From Beroe forskalii (Eukaryota; Ctenophora; Nuda; Beroida; Beroidae), in assembly GCA_011033025.1 (NCBI GenBank), contig WFMF01000077.1:434001-498000 (forward strand): DNA of 64,000 nt, read 5' to 3'. Made by a program: the position numbers and the translations under genes. Positions within the stretch are counted from its first letter, which is position 1, and every line of letters starts with the position of its first letter. The notes below the pieces were generated by a model, which did no database searches, was not told the origin of the DNA, and saw only the letters and a list, made by a program, of their open reading frames with translations. Below are positions 25,501-33,127 of this stretch, piece after piece.

Positions 25501-28500
25501 AGCAAATTAAAACGTTCGCCATGAATTTTAAACGACCGTCAAATTTAAGCATTTCAACAAATATGTGACTTTCCTTGGACATTAAACACGATAAATAGTT
25601 CATCAATTGTCTATCATTGAAGGGAGTTAAGAAGTTAAACTAATTTTCTTGCAGCTGAGTTTGTTATAATTTGTATTATTATTTTAATTAAATACGATTT
25701 ATTAGTACTAAAATATCAAACATTTTAAATTTCTTCTTCATCGGTTTAAACACATAAACTGTCTAATTACTCCAGCAGCCCAGCCAAAGTCAGTATGCAA
25801 CATTCGAGTGGACAAAGTTGCTCAACGGTTTTTAGTAGTTCCAACTATGCTCAATCGAAAAAAGTTGCTGCCCTTCGATGAATCGACGTCATGGGGGGTG
25901 CTAGGGCCACGCCCATTTTTCCACCCAGGCGCATAAGGGCCCGCACCCATAACTTTGCTTCTGAAGGTCGTAGAGACTTCGTTTTGGGCTCAAACGAAAC
26001 GCAATTGTCATGTTTATATACAATTGTCAACAAGAACAAGGCCTTAGATGCTTAAAATCTGAGTTATGGGCGAAAAACTGATTTTTGGGCATACGCGGGC
26101 CAAAGCAGAGACAATTTTCCACAAGTCAGTCCAGGAAGGTCTCAGCGAGTTCGTTCATAGCTCAAAAGAAGCGCAATGATCATGTTTATATACAACTTGT
26201 GAACAAACATATGCTCTAAAATGCTCACAAAACGAGTTATGAGCGAAAAACTGATTTTTTCCTGTTCCCAATCGCGTTTTTGTTTTACAAAAAGGCATCG
26301 TGTTTTGTGGGGGTTGTGTGTATACTACCTTTACGCGTACTGTTAAATCTGAAATAGGTGGTGGGACCAAATTTGGTCGTATGTCGTCGTCGTATGTATG
26401 CATGTCACTTTTCGATCAACTGCTCCTTTATAATATCACTCGCGTCAGAGTAGCTTGGTGTAGTGGCATCCTTCGCATTATGGGCTGCAGCTAGCTAACT
26501 GGGCTACTTTGTAGGTATTTGAGTTCGATGCTCTGTTCATGCTGATGTTCTTTATCAAAAATTTAACAATTCTTTAGTCATAAAATCAAAACTTAATCAA
26601 TTTTCACGGAATCAATCAGATTGGATTTCAATCACACAGCCATTTGGACTTCTTTAATTAGCGGGCAATTCGGCCAATTTACAATGGGAAGTATTAGTGC
26701 CATCAGTTATGAATGATCTGAAGAATTGACTAGAGGAAAGTAAAACATGAGAGTTTTTCTCGGTTCATGATTGATAACAATGATAATATATCTGAATCTT
26801 AAATCTTGGTCAGTAATTAATACCTATATTGTGTATCTCAATTTTGAAAATATCAAGGCGGGGTACAATATTAGCGAACATTGCAATGGTTTGATATCTG
26901 CAACGCAACACAAAAGAAAATTTAACGCGTAACCAAAATGGTGATCATACTTATGAAGCTCTGAACGGCGCGCAACGAATCTTCAAAGAGTTCTATGAAA
27001 TGGCGGGAACGCGCGCGCAAACATTTGACACGTGAAACGAAATCGCCCACGTGATATTTGGATCCGCGCGCGTTATATCAAACTTGTAGGCGATAGAAAT
27101 GTATATAGCGCCCGCATAACGAGGAATATTTATAAAATTGATTCAATGATGTTAGTATTGCGATGTCACACTTGATAGAAGAAGCGTTTCATCACGGAAA
27201 ATTATTTCTTGCTCTTATAAATTCCCGTAGGTGTACGCCCGCGATTGTATCTTGATTTGTGAGGTCACTTTTATGCTTTATCGTCAACTCACTATGTCAG
27301 TAAATAAGACGGACAATGGTCAAATGACAGCGTGTTCTAATGGTAATACCAGCCCCAGGGAACAGGAAATTATTCGCCTGCATACGGGAACAATCAACAA
27401 CGCACAAGAAATGCTCCGGCAGGCGCAATTCTTGTTAACCTTCTTCGCTTGCTTATACTTGGTCAAATATGCATCTGTCATTCAAATTTCCTTGTTGAAT
27501 TTGATGCCAATCATTGTTAGGGACCTAACAGTAACATATCTTGGCCAAAGATGCATCTGCATCAGATTTTGACCTTGAAATAATGAAATATGTGCCGATC
27601 AGCACTGATCAGCACCGATTTAATGCCGATAGGCATTAGGCATAATGCACTGATCAGCACTGATCAGGCCGATTGCAAGGCCAACATCAGCCCATCTGTC
27701 ATTCAAATTTCCTTGTTAAATCCGAGGCCAATCATTGTGAGCCCGACCTACCAGCAACACATTTTTGTTTGCTAGGATTAGGAGCATCTCTCAATCTGTT
27801 AAAATATGTCCATTTTAGACATACCCCTTTCTGGTTGGGGCATGTAACATGAACAATAGCCATAGATATCAGCATCTATTTGAGATTCAGTGTACCCTTA
27901 ATGACTGGTTTATGTCTATGAAGTTCTCATATAATGCAAAATGTACAAAAGTAGGAATATTTTTGACTGTCCAGTGTCCTTGCATATTTGCATTATATAA
28001 TTGCATCAATGATCAAATCCAAATAAGATTCAGTATGACGTGTAAATTTGAAACTATTATTGAAGTATTCAGATGAATTTAAGCCTCTTTCTATCTGGAA
28101 GAAGAAGAGTTATTCTTGATTGTTTGAGAATGAAGCTAGTTAAAGTTTACTCTTCCTATTGGACAGCTTCAGTCACTGTCAGACCACTAATGCTCGGTGA
28201 ATTCACCAAGCCTCTGTACTAGTGAAATGTAGCTATCTAAGTATCTAGGCTCTTGAGACAGTGGCAGTATACATGTACTTTAGAGGCGTAAGACGAACAC
28301 GCAGACAATATAGAGCCCTGCGCGAGCAGGGCTCTATATAATATTTAAATGTCGACAGCGAAGCTGGAGACATTTAAATGATTTAGATTGCGAGGCGAAG
28401 CGAAGCTGCAAGCCGAGTGCTCTAAATCATATTTCTGCGGTGAGTTTGAGCCTCTAAAGTACTATAGTAGTCGAACGGTGTACACAAGACACACCCTGTA

Positions 28501-31413
28501 CACAACAAGCACACATTACCTTATATGGTAATAATAAAAAATGCTTGTTTACACAAAACAAAAAAGCGCATAACTCAGCCGTTTTTTTGAGCAATTTTGA
28601 TCAAACTTTCAGGATATTACGGGCAAGATATGACCATTATAATCCTGGAGTAGCTAACATTTTTGACCTCCAGAAATTGAGATATGACAAATAAACTGGT
28701 GTTTTGTTTTAAAGTTACCGCTTAATAAGTGGCTTTTCAGTCATAACTCCGCTTCTAGGGCTCAAAAATGAATCTTAACTTCACTGAGATGTTGCTTATA
28801 TCTAGCTCTAAATATCCTGAAAGTTTCATCAAGTTTGCTCAAAAAACCTCGGAGATATGCAAATTTTTTAACGCAAATACAAAGGTCGCATAGATTTACA
28901 TTTAAAGTTGTAAGTCATAACAGACACATGATATTAAACGCGTGTAGAACACGCGTCAAAACTTGTCGTGAGACTACTATAATCTTTTCATGAGCTTATG
29001 TACTCAGTGCTTTGTCTGTCCAGTGCCCAAGATCCAGAACTTGTCCTCGACCTATCCAGCCAGAAGCACAGTAAGCAGGCAAAGCCCACCCAAAACTGAG
29101 GAGGTAAGTGTTCTACTGTTTTCAGGATACCTGATGCGGACATTGCTTCGGGCTTCCATCAATGGCATATCACATGCCGAAATGAGCAGTTGACATCCTT
29201 GCTGTGTGTATCAACTAGAGAGTAGTACCTACTTCAGTGCAGGGCTTGGTGGAATCACTGTGCAATGGAAGATAGTGATATGATTGTCTGGCGAGGTTAA
29301 TGAGTAATGATCTTTGATGGAACAGCCTAATGAAGTAATGAGAGGGTCAACTGGCTTCATTGTCAAGCTCTTATGGCGTATTATAAAAGGGTTGATTTAA
29401 TCATCTACTTGTAATATAGGGGCCTGCGATTCATCTTTTAAATTTTCATATTTTAATTTATGTTCTGAATCTTATTTAATGCACTGGCAGCCAAAAAGAT
29501 AAGGTATATTAGGGATTATGTTAAAATTAGGTTGAGAAAGAAGATAAGTAGGTACTGTATAAACTCAACCTATACTGGGCGATCAGTTGTACCATCAATT
29601 GTGCTTTAAGCATTAAGGACACTCGGACATTTTATAATGTCCCTAATTGACATATTTATATGATGGACTCTACAAGTCTTGTAGAGTCCATCATATAAAT
29701 ATGTCAATTAGGGACATTATAAAATGTCCAAGTGTAGACATGTAATATCCATCATTATTCAATTTGTATTCAGCGCTGTCGTTGTAACCTTGTGAGTTGA
29801 CATTGTTTTTACTACTCACCATGTTAGCTTCCTGGGTTGCAAGATGTCCCTGCAGATGCTAGGTGAACTCGCTGATCAATGGTGACCTGTTGGATATTAG
29901 GCTAACCTGATTTTGATAATGACTAAAGCTGTGCAATGGCAGGTGTAAACTATCCTCATTCTCAAGCAGTAAAGGGTAGAATTACTCATTTTCTACCTTG
30001 AATCTTTTTTTGGAGTTGATGTATGGGCATCGAGTACTGGGCAGTCAAAACGTTCCTTCATTTGGAATTGTATCAGAACTAGGTTGAGAAATTTGAGAAA
30101 GATCTTAGAAACTGTGCCCTGCTCTTCATAGCATAAACCAGTCCACAATCATTAAGTGTACCTGTACACTGAATCTCAAATATCTATGCTGATATCTATG
30201 GCTACTGTTCATGTTACGTGCCTCAACCAGAAAGGAATATGGCTAAAATATACATATTTCACCAGATTTGAGGGATGCTCCTAGCAAACAGATCATGTCT
30301 TGCAACACAAATGTGTTGCTGTTAGGTCCCTAACAATGATTGGCATCAAATTCAACAAGGAAATTTGAATGACGGATGCATCTTTGACCAAGTATAAGCA
30401 AGCGAAGAAGGTTAAAAATCAGTTTTTTGCACATAACTCGTTTTGCGAGCATTTTAGAGCATATGTTTGTTCACAAGATGCATATAAACATGATCATTGC
30501 GCTTCTTTTGAGCTATGAACGAACTCCCTGATACCTTCCTGGACTGAGTTACAGAAAATTGCCTCGGCTTTGGCCCGCGTATGCCCAAAAATCAGTTTTT
30601 CGCCCATAACTCGGATTTTAAGCATCTAAGGCCTTGTTTTTGTTGACAATTGTATATAAACATGGCAATTGCGTTTCGTTTGAGCCCAAAACGAAGTCTC
30701 TACGACCTTCAGAAGCAAAGTTATGGGTGCGGGCCCTTATGCGCCTGGGTGGAAAAATGGGCGTGGCCCTAGCACCCCCCATGACGTCGATTCATCGAAG
30801 GGCAGCAACTTTTTTCGATTGAGCATAGTTTGAACTACTAAAAACCGTTGAGCAACTTTGTCCACTCGAATGTTGCATACTTACTTTGGCTGGGCTACTC
30901 TAGTAAATATGAGCGTTTACAATCTAATCAACATGAACTTCAAGCTTTGAATATTTATGACCATAGCTAAATATCTTCTCTAAGTTCTATGCCACATAAA
31001 CCTGATGAAATCTTGTCAGATTGTGACCAAGTTTGGAATGAATTTATTATTATTTATCACTACTTAATTTCTTAATTCATAACAACATAAATCATTTTTT
31101 ATGATAATCTTGGAAACGATTCATCATAAAATGTCTCAAAAATGATAAATATTCGAAAAACTTTAAATTAAGCTAACATTTTAAACGAACTGCACCCAAT
31201 CCTCACTGCACCCAATCCTCACTGCACCCAATCCTCACTGCACCCAATCCTCACTGTGCTACTCTCTTCAGATCAGGCCCGAGTGCAGCTGTCCCAGGAG
31301 AACCAGCAGCTGAGGACGCTCCTCAAACAGTACCTGGACGGTATCAGTGTCAGTGACGAGATCCTCTCTCACAACAACCCGCTCTTCATCGTCAACAACA
31401 GGAGCAACGTGCC
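4558..31413 (+). CDS. DRC2: Dynein regulatory complex subunit 2 (DRC2/CCDC65), at least 11 exons
   Basis: This coiled-coil protein is a core subunit of the nexin-dynein regulatory complex. It pairs with DRC1 and anchors the complex on the doublet microtubule, where it controls dynein and ciliary beat; loss of the human gene causes primary ciliary dyskinesia. Eleven exons (listed separately) join in phase into about 469 residues, against 484 in human CCDC65. Strongly shared stretches are [13 protein letters not shown] (about 46-58), [43 protein letters not shown], and [15 protein letters not shown] near the C terminus. The chain is almost all helical and charged, as expected for this family. 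Intron 1 contains an antisense gene, and introns 8 and 10 contain 5-kb inverted-repeat elements. Exon 11 ends at a good donor, so a short final exon must follow; it is not firmly located. The identity is secure from remembered family sequence; I could not run a search. Confidence 0.93.
5086..5908 (-). CDS. Three-exon gene nested in DRC2 intron 1; gag-like segment, function unknown
   Basis: Exons on the minus strand are 5908-5663, 5532-5369 and 5212-5086, with consensus sites (GTAAGG/CATTTCAG and GTATTG/TGTTGCAG) and matching phases. They give about 178 residues ending at TAG. Residues 1-45 are basic and glycine-rich. Exon 2 holds [19 protein letters not shown] followed by an [13 protein letters not shown] helix. 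This resembles the N-terminal capsid-like helices of LTR-retroelement gag proteins, so a host gene derived from gag is possible. Exon 3 carries [12 protein letters not shown]. No protease or reverse transcriptase follows. The intact frame, short introns (130 and 156 bp) and higher GC than the surroundings argue for a real gene. I do not recognise the protein by name, and the gag link is inference only. Confidence 0.6.
5919..7640. other. DRC2 intron 1, no gene recognised
   Basis: AT-rich sequence without convincing exons or repeats. The stretch just upstream of 5908 is the likely promoter side of the nested minus-strand gene. Confidence 0.5.
7655..7790. repeat. GC-rich inverted repeats
   Basis: A run of G followed by GGGGGGCTAGCCCCCCTCCCC and then GGCAAGCCCCTAGGTTTGAAAACCTAGGGGCTTGCC-type arms form two adjacent stems (about 7680-7713 and 7727-7772). 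Another stem, CCCAATCTTCTAGA with its complement, lies at 7851-7893. No function is assigned. Confidence 0.65.
8331..9366. mobile_element. About 1.0-kb inverted-terminal element with an internal 4x repeat
   Basis: The ends are inverted (AGGCATGGATC at 8332, GATCCATGCCT at 9355-9365), with further inverted GGGGGCGTGC blocks inside each end. The interior holds four tandem units of about 150 bp. Each contains the palindromic block CTGGGGGCGGCAGCCCCCAG (about 8455, 8610, 8769 and 8908), followed by TCTGGAG and a CTCAATAG...TTTTGCA segment. No transposase is present, so it is non-autonomous. It lies in DRC2 intron 1. Confidence 0.65.
9404..9919. repeat. 14-bp minisatellite with an inverted block
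   Basis: The unit is CCCACTTCACTSTG (14 bp), present about 35 times. Between about 9473 and 9540 the array switches to the reverse complement, making a large inverted repeat with its flanks. Because the unit has no stop in any forward frame and 14 is not a multiple of 3, all three frames stay open for 120-180 codons. These are not genes. Confidence 0.95.
9930..11370. other. End of DRC2 intron 1, nothing recognised
   Basis: No exon or repeat family is recognised. A pyrimidine-rich stretch lies near 10410-10440. Confidence 0.5.
11371..11586 (+). CDS. DRC2: DRC2 exon 2
   Basis: The acceptor is CACCCCTCAG and the donor GTATAT. It encodes residues about 3-74, from the lysine/glycine-rich N terminus through [15 protein letters not shown] and [13 protein letters not shown] to NQWRAIMRE, the most recognisable N-terminal block of DRC2. 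It ends after the first base of a codon. Confidence 0.95.
11839..11887. repeat. Hairpin with 18-bp perfect stem in intron 2
   Basis: AACCTGTATTTAGGTCTT (11839-11856) is exactly complementary to 11870-11887, with a 13-nt loop. No function is assigned; the rest of intron 2 shows no recognised feature. Confidence 0.85.
12825..12963 (+). CDS. DRC2: DRC2 exon 3
   Basis: The acceptor is TTACTTCCAG and the donor GTACAG. It encodes residues about 75-121, with [18 protein letters not shown] and [14 protein letters not shown], closely matching human [18 protein letters not shown]. Both phases agree with the neighbouring exons. Confidence 0.95.
13746..14001 (+). CDS. DRC2: DRC2 exon 4
   Basis: The acceptor is CTATTTTCCAG and the donor GTCAGT. 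It encodes residues about 121-206 of continuous coiled coil, including [28 protein letters not shown] and [12 protein letters not shown], which align with human HLHNVDQLL and LQDIFMAMEQ. Confidence 0.95.
14609..14683 (+). CDS. DRC2: DRC2 exon 5
   Basis: The acceptor is AATTTCTTTCAG and the donor GTAATG. It encodes 25 residues beginning [20 protein letters not shown], matching human [20 protein letters not shown]. The exon is in phase 0 at both ends. Confidence 0.95.
14752..14995. repeat. GTCCGACAC-type short repeats in intron 5
   Basis: Variants of GTCCGACACGGACATC and its complement GTGTCGGACAAATGTC recur about six times on both strands (near 14780, 14886, 14917, 14929, 14968 and 14984). 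They form potential stems. The rest of intron 5 (to 15834) is unassigned. Confidence 0.6.
15835..15957 (+). CDS. DRC2: DRC2 exon 6
   Basis: The acceptor is CACCCATTCAG and the donor GTAATT. It encodes 41 residues including [16 protein letters not shown] and [14 protein letters not shown], matching human [20 protein letters not shown] and EIEVQMKKIQKL. It is in phase 0 at both ends. Confidence 0.95.
16128..16276 (+). CDS. DRC2: DRC2 exon 7
   Basis: The acceptor is CAATTCGTAG and the donor GTCAGG. It encodes residues about 273-322, including [20 protein letters not shown], the counterpart of human IRNDKELVLVQLRKLK. The preceding intron is only 170 bp, the shortest in the gene. Confidence 0.93.
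16479..16548 (+). CDS. DRC2: DRC2 exon 8
   Basis: The acceptor is CCATTTCAG and the donor GTGAGG. It encodes about 23 residues, [17 protein letters not shown], aligning with human KLTLESNATLKALRKI. It is followed by the 7.2-kb intron 8. Confidence 0.92.
16655..17088. other. Start of DRC2 intron 8, nothing recognised
   Basis: AT-rich intronic sequence before the foldback element. No exon or repeat is recognised. Confidence 0.5.
17199..18260. repeat. Left arm: seven tandem monomers of 150-165 bp with dimeric order
   Basis: Monomers start near 17199, 17361, 17520, 17684, 17846, 17996 and 18171. All share GGCATGTAGGTACTCTAAAC, TTTTTGGGACGAGAAATCGA and a CCACRCCC box. Two types alternate: one with GCAAGGCATTTTTGAGGT (second and fourth) and one with GTATGGGATTTTTGACC or similar (third, fifth, sixth). 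This gives a higher-order dimer of about 325 bp. Inverted counterparts lie at 19868-20477. Confidence 0.85.
19001..19194 (+). CDS. Exon-like segment inside the foldback element
   Basis: The segment has a strong acceptor (TTATCATTTCAG) and donor (GTGAGT), and 64 uninterrupted codons in one frame: [20 protein letters not shown] onward, ending [10 protein letters not shown]. Its codon use and GC resemble the DRC2 exons more than the surrounding intron. I do not recognise the domain. It could be a transposase exon of an autonomous relative or a captured host exon. A partner exon is not evident, so it may be a relic. Confidence 0.4.
20478..21737. mobile_element. 1.26-kb insertion in the right foldback arm
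   Basis: It interrupts the arm exactly where the left arm is continuous. A TAT is present on both sides (20475-20477, 21738-21740). The insert is CpG-rich, with many GCGCGC runs. At its right end it has stacked hairpins: GGCGGCG/CGCCGCC (21589-21607), GCAGGCCC/GGGCCTGC (21625-21643), and a GTCAGACGTTGTCTGAC stem (21647-21663 with 21709-21725) enclosing a CGCGCGCGC hairpin. No terminal inverted repeat or protein is recognised. Confidence 0.6.
21915..22821. other. DRC2 intron 8, nothing recognised
   Basis: AT-rich intronic DNA without a recognised exon or repeat. Confidence 0.5.
22822..23165. mobile_element. Diverged, truncated copy of the GTCCGTGA element found at 40248-40799
   Basis: It begins ACCTTATCAGACATAATTAT, then has TTTCACGGA and CACGGACATTAATATTCACG. 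It goes on with TCAATATTTTTT and GAAGAAGTGAAATT segments that match, at lower identity, the minus-strand reading of 40799 down to about 40420. The second terminus is missing. It lacks the large palindrome of the other copy. Confidence 0.7.
23690..23781 (+). repeat. Tandem duplication covering the exon 9 acceptor and exon start
   Basis: The segment CCTCCTAACCTAACACAT...ATCAG plus the first 32 exon bases (23690-23755) is repeated from 23756. Eight bases are missing in the second intron part. This produces two identical acceptors 58 bp apart (exon starts 23724 and 23782). Only the second keeps the reading frame open. Confidence 0.95.
23782..23934 (+). CDS. DRC2: DRC2 exon 9
   Basis: The acceptor is CATCTTATCAG and the donor GTGAGA. 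It encodes 51 residues: [20 protein letters not shown] then [16 protein letters not shown], matching human [20 protein letters not shown]. The first 32 bases and the acceptor are duplicated just upstream (23690-23755). The downstream acceptor is required, because the upstream one leads to a stop within 15 codons. Confidence 0.95.
24668..25110. repeat. Degenerate minisatellite in intron 9, unit about 22-24 bp
   Basis: The motif ACCAGTCTGACGTATCACTG recurs at least a dozen times with many substitutions and gaps. Flanking intron 9 sequence shows no other feature. Confidence 0.8.
25251..25326 (+). CDS. DRC2: DRC2 exon 10
   Basis: The acceptor is GTTGTTGTTGCAG and the donor GTAATC. It encodes about 25 residues including [18 protein letters not shown], matching human MENFWKRYNKVKLEQLSL. 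It ends after one base of a codon. Confidence 0.95.
26263..27437 (+). mobile_element. 1.17-kb insertion in the left arm, with a tRNA-like SINE head and a first-exon-like end
   Basis: The right arm shows that these bases interrupt what should be continuous arm sequence. At 26452-26531 a pol III A box (AGCTTGGTGTAGTGGC) and B box (GAGTTCGATGC) are suggestive of a tRNA-derived SINE. A CpG-rich stretch (26960-27110) precedes an open frame beginning [18 protein letters not shown] at 27294 that runs across the junction. Confidence 0.55.
27294..27437 (+). pseudogene. Possible captured first exon (unknown protein)
   Basis: From ATG 27294 the sequence reads [18 protein letters not shown], then [19 protein letters not shown] and EMLRQAQFL, before entering the repeat arm. 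It has protein-like composition and lies downstream of a CpG-rich stretch. I do not recognise the protein. There is no clear donor at its end, so it is probably a fragment carried by the insertion. Confidence 0.3.
27515..27780. repeat. Dispersed repeat, copy 2 (near-identical to 506-773)
   Basis: It matches 506-773 almost perfectly. It sits within the left arm of the 5.1-kb element, flanked by two copies of a CATTCAAATTTCCTTGTT segment (27478 and 27702). The uninterrupted arm at 30300-30400 has only one such segment. Confidence 0.85.
28275..28462. mobile_element. Cloverleaf-like hairpin element 1
   Basis: An outer stem GTACTTTAGAGGC (28275-28287) pairs with 28450-28462. It encloses three successive hairpins: TATAGAGCCCTG (28309-28338), ATTTAAATGTC (28343-28379) and ATGATTTAGA (28378-28430). 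The third loop carries GCGAGGCGAAGCGAAG, the complement of the CTTCGCCTCG loop seen in the other elements. No coding content is seen. Confidence 0.75.
28567..28860. repeat. Imperfect inverted repeat
   Basis: TTTTTTTGAGCAATTTTGAT...CTTTCAGGATATT (28583-28619) is inverted at 28809-28850 with about 75-80 percent match. It resembles the arm monomers in style. No function is assigned. Confidence 0.6.
29024..29103 (+). CDS. Exon-like segment in DRC2 intron 10
   Basis: The acceptor is TTTGTCTGTCCAG and the donor GTAAGTG, enclosing 80 bp open in one frame: [19 protein letters not shown] then SPPKTEE. Its entry phase fits DRC2 exon 10, but joining it to exon 11 would shift the frame and reach TGA 14 codons into exon 11. 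It therefore could be a cryptic or poison exon, or an exon carried by the mobile element. The protein is not recognised. Confidence 0.4.
29619..29735. repeat. 117-bp near-perfect palindrome
   Basis: The arms are 58 bp around a single central T at 29677, with one mismatch (29624/29730). The sequence is AT-rich (GGACATTTTATAATGTCCCT at one end). It would form a long hairpin in RNA or a cruciform in DNA. It lies in the interior of the 5.1-kb element. Confidence 0.95.
31188..31257. repeat. 16-bp minisatellite before exon 11
   Basis: TGCACCCAATCCTCAC is repeated four times, ending 14 bp before the exon 11 acceptor. It is pyrimidine-rich and may contribute to the polypyrimidine tract. Confidence 0.95.
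31272..31413 (+). CDS. DRC2: DRC2 exon 11
   Basis: The acceptor is CTACTCTCTTCAG and the donor GTGAGTA. It encodes residues about 422-469, including [20 protein letters not shown] and [12 protein letters not shown], almost identical to human [17 protein letters not shown] and PLFIVN. It sits between two minisatellites and ends two bases into a codon, so another exon follows. Confidence 0.95.
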
Positions 31414-31690
31414 GTGAGTAATGCTTTCTCAGTTTCGTGACTAATGCTTTCTGAGTTCCGTGTGTGAGGTTTACAGAGTTTCGTGAGTAATGCTTTCTGA
31501 GTTCCGTGTGTGAGATTTACAGAGTTTTGTGAATGAGATTTACAGAGTTTGCTGAGTAATATTTACTCAGATTCGTGAGTTATATTTGCTGAGTTTCATG
31601 AGTGAGATTAAAGGAGTTTTGTTAGTTATATTTACTGACTTGGGTGAGTATTATTCACTGAGTTTTGTGAGTGAGATTTATTCATTTACT
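31414..31690. repeat. Minisatellite that starts at the exon 11 donor
   Basis: Degenerate units of about 24-35 bp built on GTGAGTAATGCTTTCTGAGTTTC begin exactly at the exon 11 donor. GTGAGT recurs at 31414, 31483, 31575 and 31644, with a related GTGAGTGAG at 31667, so several donor-like sequences follow the real one. Confidence 0.85.
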
Positions 31691-33125
31691 CGTGGTCTCG
31701 TGAGACAGTCAATGCCCTGTAGAGTTATATGACTGCATGATACATGTACAGGAGTCGTCTTCTTAGGGTAATGGGCATCACTTCGTTGCTGAGGGTAAAA
31801 GAGGTCTCAGAATATTAAGTTTCACACAAGAAAAGAGTCATGCTGTCACCAAATCATCAAATAATAAGATCTTGAGGCATCCAATGCCTTAATATGGATT
31901 GAATCATGGCATAAAGTTTAAAAGACTTATATTGACATGTTCTTGCTTGCTGGCTATGTTTTTGACTGTTTGGGAAAGTCAAACTCAAAAACCTTCAATG
32001 AATACGTTCTTGTCCATCTAGAACTAATCCAGTTTAAAAACTATCTTTTGTCTCAGTATGATTCGAAAAACAGCGATTTTCGGATCATAGGATAATCATG
32101 TTTACACATTACATCTCGAATAGTAAAATGCTTCAACAGAGAAATCATCAAAATGTGCTCAATAAACTTCATCCCACCAACTTCCGGGTAAATCTTCTCT
32201 TCGATTATGATGAAGTTCATGCAAGGCTTCATGCTCGTTTTAAGATGATCTTAACTGTCGATTTTTTCATTCCTCCGAGATGTCGTACATGAGTTAGCTA
32301 TAACGCTACCCAAATACTCCCTTCCTTGAGTCTCTGTAACTTACAAGTAGAGGCAGTATATTCCTACTATAAAATAGACTATAACATACTCCATAATAAT
32401 CTAGAAGCAGCACAGGGTTTCTTTAGTGGTACCACTAGGTACCCTCCAGAGTTTACTGGAATTTCCACCCAACATCAAGGAGACTTTACATCAAACTGTT
32501 CGACGTGGTGTCTTTCAATTTGCTGATTGCATTCACAATCGAGCTGGGGAGAGCGGAAGCTACCTGCAAGCCTAAAATACCCCATTTAATCAACAAAACA
32601 TTTCCAGACGTAGTGTGGATGTTTATTTGGTCAATAAATTTCCATTTCAAAGAAATCTCGAAGGTTTTGTAACGGCGGAAAATTGAAAACCGAGGCTGAT
32701 ATCACTCAAGACCTATACTAGGGGTACTATAGGCTGAGTGTGTTATATCGCGCTAAGACCGAGGCTGAAGGCTGAGGTTATGATTGAAAGGTTTTCACTT
32801 TCAGAGTTCTAAAACTGAATTACGCACCGACCTTTGCCTTCAGAATATGTTAGTCTTTTTTTTTAAATTTTCAAACGCAAAAAGCTGTGATAATGATATG
32901 AAGCTTGTATGAATCCATTCCTGGCGCCACCGTGAACCGTTCCTTGGTACCACTCCATACAACGTAATAAACTGATGTGCTTCTATAGTTCATACTTTCA
33001 GTATAAATTAATATGAACGTCTCACTGTGCGTTAAGATCGAAGATCACTGCCAAAATAGGTGTAAAAGGTGCATATTATACTCCACATATTAGAAATTGG
33101 CGGATTGCTCGGATTTTCAAGAGCC
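31691..33125. other. Downstream of exon 11, mostly unassigned
   Basis: Apart from the weak exon candidate at 32416-32575, no gene or repeat is recognised. A 36-bp segment at 33082-33119 is inverted at 39002-39038. Confidence 0.5.
32416..32575 (+). CDS. Weak candidate for the final DRC2 exon
   Basis: After AGCACAG the sequence is open for 52 codons to TAA and has the phase that exon 11 needs (CC plus G). The first residues, PVSLVVPLG, vaguely resemble the proline-rich tail after the VNxxSNLP region. The acceptor lacks a pyrimidine tract, and I do not see the usual C-terminal EAAHVV-type motif. A shorter exon elsewhere is quite possible. Confidence 0.2.
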
Positions 33126-33127
33126 TT

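Larger units (their letters stand above)
25785..30897. mobile_element. 5.1-kb long inverted-repeat element in DRC2 intron 10
   Basis: The left end (AGCCCAGCCAAAGTCAGTAT) is inverted at the right end (ATACTTACTTTGGCTGGGCT, 30876-30895). The arms are about 755 bp. The right arm is continuous (30140-30897); the left arm is split into 25785-26262 and 27438-27920 by a 1.17-kb insertion and a 245-bp insertion. The arms include monomers of about 160 bp with ATAACTC boxes and a CCACGCCC box. The interior (27921-30139) includes a cloverleaf-like element, a palindrome and an exon-like segment. No transposase is recognised. Confidence 0.8.

Noticed and set aside
25851-26039. Sixty-two-codon frame preserved in both arms of the 5.1-kb element (also 30634-30822)
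   Set aside because: The arms are young inverted copies; an open frame in both is expected without coding.
31272-31413. DRC2 ending within exon 11
   Set aside because: No stop in frame before a perfect donor, and the family continues a few dozen residues.
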